Below, piece by piece: positions 58,454 to 64,000 of a stretch of 64,000 bases of DNA. Within the stretch, counting starts at the first letter, position 1. Every line of letters begins with the position of its first letter. Source of the stretch: Carnegiea gigantea (lineage: Eukaryota; Streptophyta; Magnoliopsida; Caryophyllales; Cactaceae); NCBI GenBank assembly GCA_029747015.1, contig JAKOGI010002159.1, positions 71,587 to 135,586 on the forward strand, in the 5' to 3' direction. The position numbers and the translations under genes are program-made. Under the pieces are notes generated by a model. The model ran no database searches. It was not told where the DNA came from and saw only the letters and a program-made list of their open reading frames with translations.

Positions 58454-58830
58454 TGTTTACAAAATGAAACAAAAATCAAAAATAAAACCTAAATTAGAAA
58501 TTTGAGAAGAAAAATGAAGGAATTAAGTAAAAAAAAAAAAGAAGAATTAGAGAGAAAAGGAGATGGTTATGGTGGATGGGTGAAAGTGAGATGAGTTTGA
58601 AGAAGAAGAAGATGAAGAATAATGAGATGAAATATGTGGAAGAAAGAGGAAGTTTAGGTGAAGAGGATGAATTTTGAGCAAAAATGGAGGAAAAATGAGA
58701 AGAAATAAGGGAGGATTCAAGGTTTTAGCTGTTGTGGTTTTAGAAAGAGAAAATGTAGGAAGAGAGAGAGAAGCTCGAAGAAGAAGATGAATTTGGGGGA
58801 AATGAGGGGTCACCATGGTCAAAACTGACT
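58454..58830 (-). promoter_or_regulatory. Pyrimidine-rich leader before the extra ORF of C
   Basis: On the minus strand the segment between the integrase fragment and the ORF start is strongly CT-rich ('cttcttcttcttc' near 58600, 'cctcccttatttcttctc' near 58710), then T-rich up to the ATG, resembling a plant 5' UTR with a leader intron. The integrase frame stops making sense at about 58830 ('RLVFGK' then unrelated residues). It may be an internal promoter/leader for separate expression of the ORF; this is inference. Confidence 0.35.
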
Positions 58831-59617
58831 TCCCAAACACCAACCGATATAGAGTGGTGCCTAGAGGTGTATTGTAGGTAGTGCGGTAAGCCCAAAGAGC
58901 ATCATCAAGCTTGAAAGACTAATCTTTGCAGGATCGATCCACCATTTTCTCTAATATGCTCTTCAATTCTCTATTCCAGAGCTCCACTTGCCTACTTGTT
59001 AAGGGATAGTAAGGAGTAGCAATCTTATGAAATACCCCATATTTTTTCAAGAGTGACTCATGAGGCTCAAAAGTGTGTGCCATTGTCACTTAGAAGAGCT
59101 CTTGGCATGCCAAACCTTGTGAAAATATTTTTCTTGAGAAACTTAAGGGCAACCTTGAAATCATCTGTTGGGGTGGCAACGACTTCACGCACTTAGAAAC
59201 ATAATCAACTCTAAGGATGTAAAGGCTGTTACGAGAAGGAGGAAAAGAACCCATGAAGTCAATTCCCCATACATCAAAGAACTCCACCTCAAGTATGCCA
59301 CTTTGAGGTGTCGCATGCCTTTTGGAAATGTTCCCTGTTTGCTGACATCTATCACAAATCGTGACAAATTTCCTTTTGTCCTTAAAGAGAGTGGACTCAT
59401 AGAAGCCTACTTGGAGTACTTTTGCAATCATTTTATTTGGTCCAAAGTGGCCACCATAAGTTAAAGTATAGCAATGGTGCAAGACACCACAGACCTCATC
59501 TTCCCACACGTAGTATATGGTATCAATAAACAACTTCTTTCTTTGTTGGTGGGACTAACCTGGAGGTAACACTCCACATATCTTAAAGTTAACCAAATCA
59601 GCATACCATAGGGTAGC
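58831..59617 (-). pseudogene. Integrase of element C, interrupted by D
   Basis: Minus strand from 59617: 'YADLVNFKICGVLPPG' (about 59602-59555), a frame change, then an open stretch of 147 codons (59533-59090): 'YTLTYGGHFGPNKMIAKVLQ' (the HHCC zinc-binding region), 'CDRCQQTGNISKRH', 'FFDVWGIDFMGSFPPSRNSL' (catalytic core, first Asp), 'YVSKCVKSLPPQQ'. After a gap the last blocks 'LDDALWAYRTTYNTPLGTTL' and 'YRLVFGK' (about 58915-58833) are seen. The D-D-E core is incomplete, and the Athila C-terminal extension is missing after 58831. Confidence 0.88.
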
Positions 59618-60966
59618 TGTTGCTTTCGAGAGTACACAACCACAAGAGGGGGGTGAATTGTGGTGTCCGATTTTCGCAATATGCTGGCAAACAGTCTTAG
59701 ACCCTGTTCGCGCAGGCTGTTCCTGAGATATGCAGAACCGAAAATCCAACAAAATTGAATGCAGAAATAATGGACACAGAATTTTTACGTGGAAAACACC
59801 TCTAGCCCAATTGAGGTGAAAAACCACGACCTACCTCGTGTAGGATTTACACACTTCACTAAACGGGTCAATCACGTTACAATAGTAATACACCTTGTTA
59901 CAAATTGCAACCCACGTAACCGTCTTCCCTAAGATAGGTTACCCCACGTCCAAAATCCCCTTGATTTGGACACACGCTCAACTCACTTTTGTGAAAAAAG
60001 AATATAAAGAAAAACACCCTATTACAATGCTTCTCAACTAAGCTAATATAGGGTACAATGAAGTCCTAGTATGCCAACTTTGAAACCTCAAATAACTCAC
60101 TCACTAGACACGGTTTTCTTTTGAAACTTTTAAGCTCATGAACACTGAATGTTTGCCTTTGAAAACCGATACTTCTGAGTTGTAAGAAGCGACTTTATAT
60201 AGTGCTTGGTAAAAACAATTTCTCAAATTTTTGGAAACCAAAATTTCTAAAGGAGATAGAGTCCTTTAACCGCAAGGGGTGAGGTAACATGAGCTGGTAA
60301 GAATTCTTTAATTGCTTAAGGCGGTGATTCTTCAGCAACACGGTTTTATCCTTTAGCCCATGATTTTCTCAACAACCTTATCCACTTGCCAAAAGTTGAA
60401 GATTCTTTTTATTCAAAAAGATTTTGCAAATCCCCTTAGATTTTGATAACCGTTTTAGGGTAAGGGGTAAGATACTACATAAAAAAAAATCTTGCTTGCA
60501 AATCTTGGAGAAGCTGCCCAAAATCAGAGAGAGAAAAATCGTGTGAAATCTTTTTTTCGCAGCTTAATCTGGAAACACCCTGACCACCCTGTTTCCAGGA
60601 TTGTTTTGAAAGGTGATCCGAAATATTTTCCAAAAAGCAAAACTGTTTCAAGTAAGTGGTAAATTAAAACTTTCTAATTGGCATATTAACAAGAGTCTAA
60701 AAATATAAAATCTAAATCAAATCAAGACATCTTGTTGTAACGACTAGTCATCTTGTAGAGAGACGAATTTGCTGCTTTAAACACTTCACAGGCCCTGTTC
60801 CTCACGGCTGCACTTATATCGCTGACTTGAGTACCTGTTCTTAGTCAACCATTAGTCAAGCAAGTTCAAGACATTGAGAACAGCAGTAAGAACCAGTTTG
60901 GAGAGCCTGTTTAGAACAACAACAATACTTGGATTTGTTATCATCAAAACCTTATACATCATAACA
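59618..60966 (-). repeat. 3' LTR of element D
   Basis: Minus strand TGTTATGATG (60966) to ...GAAAGCAACA (59618): 1349 bp, ends TGTT/AACA. Typical contents: 'cacgtaaaaattctgtg'-type phrase (about 59790) and the 'ttcacccccctcttg' phrase close to the 3' end. The outer end abuts 'gtagc' (59613-59617) of element C; the matching TSD would lie beyond the window. Confidence 0.65.
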
Positions 60967-61478
60967 ATTTCCCCCTTTTGATGATGACAAACCAAGTGAT
61001 CATATTGACTTTCAAGGACAAATGAAGTGTTAGTGCTAATCATTCATAGAACCGACAATTCACATGAAGCCGCTAGTATCGAAAAATTGTAAATTGTAAG
61101 AGAATCAACGCGTCCATGGCAAAACTAAAACAATATTGGTTATCTTATCTTCCCCTTTTTGGCATCATTAAAAAGGAAGGGCAAATAGTCAAACAGAGAG
61201 TGTTTGCTATCACCACCACTTGGGTAATGAAGGAAAGTCAACATGCGATACACTCAAGTGTTTTGATACGGTAATGAGATTGGCCATCCTAGTCACACAC
61301 GAGCAATTCTCAACAAAAAGCACGCAAGGCAAAGCCAATCAAAACAAGATAACCTGTTATTCGCCAAAAGAGTGCAACATAGAGTGCGAATCCAGAGACA
61401 GCAAAAGGGAGAAAACCAAGAGAAGAGACAGATGAGGCCACAACAGAACAGCCTACAAGAATAGCCTACGAGGGATGA
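60967..61478 (-). other. PPT and 3' non-coding region of D
   Basis: The PPT (minus: 'aaaagggggaaat', 60979-60967) is preceded by 'gtttgtcatcatc'. A second tract 'ccaaaaaggggaag' lies at about 61165-61150, preceded by 'aatgatg'. Multiple PPT-like tracts upstream of the 3' LTR are a reported feature of Sireviruses. No coding sequence recognised; the open frame 61220-61435 (plus) has no domain. Confidence 0.6.
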
Positions 61479-63669
61479 TCATGGAGCAGGAGGGGAGAAT
61501 TTTGCTGAGAGGGAAGAGAGAAGAGCGAGGATATCTTCATGACGTTTGGCATTGATAGCCTTTTCCTCGTCCAGGGCAGCCTTCACCGCAGTAAGCTCAG
61601 CATTCAGGTGGGAGTTTTCCTTCAGAGCAGCCTCAACTTTGACTGAGGAACTGCCAGAAACAGGAGGACGATGTGTTTTGATCCCCTGTTCAGAGGCAGA
61701 TCCCTCAACTAAGGTATATCCACACCCCATAAGGGTGTTACTCCCGATCTCATCAATGAATGGACTCCCACCTTCTTCTCCAGTGTCACCCCAAAGTGCT
61801 CAAAAACGCTAGTCAGGAAGAAACCATACCCAAGGTCATGTTCCCTGGAGGTGTTTGCAATTCTTGCAATATGTCGAACCATGATGGCAGGAAGGTTGAT
61901 TTGCTCTTCCCTGTCCATCAGATCCATAAGACACTGATCCATGACATTGGCAAGATTTCGACCCTGGCCCCTGGGGATGACATTTTTGATAATAAATCAA
62001 AATATCAACTGATGAAGAGATGTCATGTCCCCTTTCTTCACTGACTGGGGTGTTTGCAGGCTTGGTTGCTGGCTGAATTTCTGGGAAAGCTCCAACAGCC
62101 GGACTGTCCCAAGAACAGTCTTATCTTCTCTCACATAGACATCAAAGCCCGTGGAGGGAATCCCCAAAATTTCCCCTAATATCTTCGCATCAAAGCGAAG
62201 CTGCTTCCTATTAACAGTACTTGTCACCACTCCTTCGGTGACAGTGCAGTTGGCGTAAAACTGTGCCAACTCGTGGACAGAACACCCCAGTTGGGTGTTT
62301 GTAAACAGTTCAAACCACCCCTGTGCACGCAGCTTGTGCAGAAACACCCCAAGTCCCTGTTTCTCAAAATACTTGACCTTGATGATTTTGCCCCTGACTA
62401 CCCGTCTCTGAAGCAGTTGGGTCAGTTTGGCTGAAATTGCAGACGGGGTTGACTTCTTGGCTCTCTTAGGCTGGGGCTCAGTAGGGTTGTCTTGTGTGGA
62501 GGCGTGTTTGTGAGAGGCTTTTCGCTTGGGGGTTTTTGTGGGTGATGATTTGGAGGGTACAGTGGAGGCTGGTTTGGGTGCAGGCAGAGGCTTGTCCTCT
62601 GAGGACTCTGAGAACACGGAAGTGCCCTGTTTGAAGGAGGTGTTCTCAGTGTCACTATCAGAGGAAGGCTCAGAAGAGGAATCAATTTCCTCAACAACAG
62701 GAGAAGGCTGTTTGGCAGGACGAGACGTGGATTGAAAAGCAATTCGGGCTGATTTTCTGGTTTGCCTGGTAGTGGGTTTGGCCGGAGAGAAAATTTACGG
62801 TTTTGGTTTGACAGGGGTTTTAGTCTTTGGGGGTTCTTCAGTTTGGCCGCTTTTAGACCTTGATGTTGGTCTTGTTCTTGGCATTCTAGTGCGCCTAGCC
62901 ACAATTTTATACCTTTTGCGTTTCTCACCGGTTTGTGGTACCGGTGTGGCTTGTTCAGTCTCGACAGGAGACTCCTCCAGTTGACCACTACTTGCCCCTA
63001 CTTCTTTTGACAAATCTTCTCCTAGGTCATCCCTAAAAATCTCAGGCCCTGTTTCAGCCCTTATTTCCTGCTCTGGAAACAGCTCGAAAGAATTGATGTC
63101 ATCCAGGCCATGTTCAAACAAAAAAGTTCATCTGTAGCCCCAATTTCTCTACCAGATGCCCCAAAAGGTTCTTGGGGTTCTCCAGACTTCTGACATACAC
63201 TCGATTTTCCAAACAGAACTAAATCCCACCCAAATTTATAGGGAATGTCTTCCAATGTTAGACCTACTGTTCTGAGGTCTATGCTTGTCAGAAATCCAAA
63301 AGGTTTGTAAAGAATGGGGCGAGATGGTTCAGCAGATTTACCTTCCATGAAAGCCGCCAGAAATGGCGTGGGAGCAAACAGGGCTGTGGCTGTTTGCAAA
63401 GCTGTGCTTGGTGACTGGTTGCCCTGGGTCAGGGACACAAAACTCGTGGTGCTGATGGGGGACACTATTTTTCGGAGGGACGAGAGATTAGAGTTTCTGG
63501 AACGGAATTTCAAAGCAAGAAGAATTGTGGTGGAGGTGAGAAAATGAAGCAAGTTTGAAGAAAGCTTTGAAGAGGAGAGGCGTGCAAGATCTTTTAAAGA
63601 TTTTGCCCGTTTTGTAACGGGCTTTATCATTAAATCCGGTCTCGCACGCCTCGGGAAGATGTGAAGCAA
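61479..63669 (-). pseudogene. Putative plant transposon protein (PF20167-like) in element D
   Basis: A protein of roughly 700 codons, well preserved. N-terminal part from about 63669 (frame shift in a T run near 63120), then 'FEHGLDDINSFELFPEQEIR', and a basic, probably nuclear-targeted segment 'KRKRYKIVARRTRMPRTRP' (about 62915-62860). Stop TAA at 62795-62797. A Ser/Glu-rich linker, 'TPKRKASHKHA' and 'PKRAKK' follow. Core domain: 'YFEKQGLGVFLHKLRAQGWF' (about 62378-62320), 'VHELAQFYANCTV', 'LRFDAKILGEILGIPSTGFD' (about 62200-62140), 'TSLHQLIF', stop TGA at 61997-61999, 'FIIKNVIPRGQGRNLANVMD' (about 61995-61935), 'INLPAIMVRHIARIANTS', 'HDLGYGFFLTSVFEHFGV' (about 61838-61785). A second shift near 61750 leads to 'MGCGYTLVEGS' and a final coiled coil 'ALKENSHLNAELTAVKAALD', ending at 61479. 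The family is common in plant repeats; its function is not known to me. True start uncertain. Confidence 0.72.
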
Positions 63670-63939
63670 ATCTCAGCTAGTTGCACACATTTGACAAACA
63701 AGAGGCGTACCTGTTTCTGGTGCTTGTTCTTGAGGTTACTTGCTCGGTAACATGGGACAACAAGGGCAATCTCATTAGACCTCAATGAGTGTCAGCAGGT
63801 TGCAAACCTCACATATGCTAGACATAGCACAGAAATTGATGGCAAACAAAATATTGTAACATATTGAACCCGTAGCTTTTGAACATTACCAACAGGGAGA
63901 GAGAACAAGATGGTCAAGTTGTGTGTGCATATAGATATT

Positions 63940-63986
<47 letters not shown>

Positions 63987-64000
63987 CATATATATATGTA
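63670..64000 (-). other. Leader upstream of the element D ORF
   Basis: No gene. Contains a (CA)n microsatellite at 63942-63980 running into a TA-rich stretch to the window end. No PBS complementary to tRNA-Met is seen, so the 5' LTR of D is outside the window. Confidence 0.5.
63942..63980. repeat. (CA)n microsatellite
   Basis: About 19 uninterrupted CA units followed by 'tatatacatatatatatgta'. Confidence 0.97.

Larger units (their letters stand above)
54055..59617 (-). mobile_element. Athila-type element C (minus), cut by Sirevirus-like D
   Basis: Read on the minus strand: integrase (59617-58831), a leader-like segment, an extra ORF (ATG 58453 to about 57070), 3' UTR, PPT (55314-55295) and 3' LTR (55294-54055). 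The upstream part (gag, protease, RT, RNase H, 5' LTR) must lie beyond element D, which interrupts integrase at 59618. C lies within the RNase H region of element B. LTR and 3' UTR are related to those of NA1. Confidence 0.82.
59618..64000 (-). mobile_element. Sirevirus-like (Ty1/copia) element D, extends past the window
   Basis: On the minus strand: 3' LTR 60966-59618, PPT 60982-60967, a second PPT-like tract near 61175-61150, then an ORF of the plant-transposon-protein type (63669-61479) and leader sequence to the window edge. The LTR junction 'atcaaaagggggaaat|TGTTATGATG' and the LTR end phrase 'caattcacccccctcttg' are characteristic of Sirevirus-type LTRs. No gag or pol is seen in the 3 kb next to the LTR, where pol would normally end, so this copy is either non-autonomous or carries an extra gene at that position. 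It interrupts the integrase of C. Confidence 0.6.

Noticed and set aside
62422..62988. Minus-strand open frame of 188 codons rich in Pro and Leu
   Set aside because: Shadow of the plant-transposon-protein gene of element D in another frame; the frame at 63121-61709 carries the domain wording.

Overview
This is a stretch of AT-rich plant nuclear DNA, most likely repeat-dense heterochromatin of a flowering plant and probably a dicot. I found no intact host gene, rRNA, tRNA or CRISPR array. Almost everything recognisable is a transposable element: Ty3/gypsy elements of the Athila, Tat and chromovirus types, Ty1/copia remnants including a Sirevirus-like LTR, and a CACTA DNA transposon. Assignments rest on protein motifs, primer-binding sites (PBS), polypurine tracts (PPT), LTR ends and target-site duplications (TSD) read by eye; no database search was run. 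The species cannot be named from this.

Layout. 1-502: end of a minus-strand LTR. 615-6225: decayed plus-strand Athila-like pol, PPT and probable 3' LTR. 6505-7440: copia RT/RNase H fragment. 9061-26690: a large plus-strand Tat-type element (A) with gag, protease, RT, RNase H, a second (archaeal-type) RNase H and integrase. A CACTA transposon (12026-16116) sits inside it, flanked by a perfect 3-bp TSD (AAG). Between pol and the 3' LTR, element A carries a long antisense gene of the plant mobile domain type and four units of an 86-bp tandem repeat. 26686-31074: a 3'-truncated minus-strand chromovirus (G) with a 5' LTR and an initiator-tRNA-Met PBS. 31075-32622: an LTR-like remnant.

32825-38401: a complete minus-strand non-autonomous LTR element (NA1) with two 1.33-1.35 kb LTRs, a tRNA-Asp PBS, a PPT and a single gag-like ORF. 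It lies inside the leader or LTR of another plus-strand element (H), whose gag/coat-like protein remnant follows at 39640-40795. 40796-47523: a second Tat-type element (F), more GC-rich, with a truncated Athila-type piece (E, 43861-45326) replacing part of its pol and three units of a 159-bp tandem repeat downstream of integrase.

47524-54054: an Athila-type element (B) with 5' LTR, tRNA-Asp PBS, gag, protease, RT and RNase H. It is cut by a minus-strand Athila-type element (C, 54055-59617: 3' LTR, 3' UTR, extra ORF, integrase). C is cut in turn by a minus-strand Sirevirus-like element (D, from 59618 past the right edge), which carries a gene of the 'putative plant transposon protein' type directly upstream of its PPT.

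How the parts relate. NA1 and C share LTR and 3' UTR sequence, so C (or a relative) is the likely source of the enzymes that moved NA1. Relative ages follow from nesting: CACTA is younger than A, NA1 younger than H, C younger than B, and D younger than C. Stops and frameshifts are frequent, and many changes look like C-to-T or G-to-A transitions, as expected of methylated, silenced repeats.
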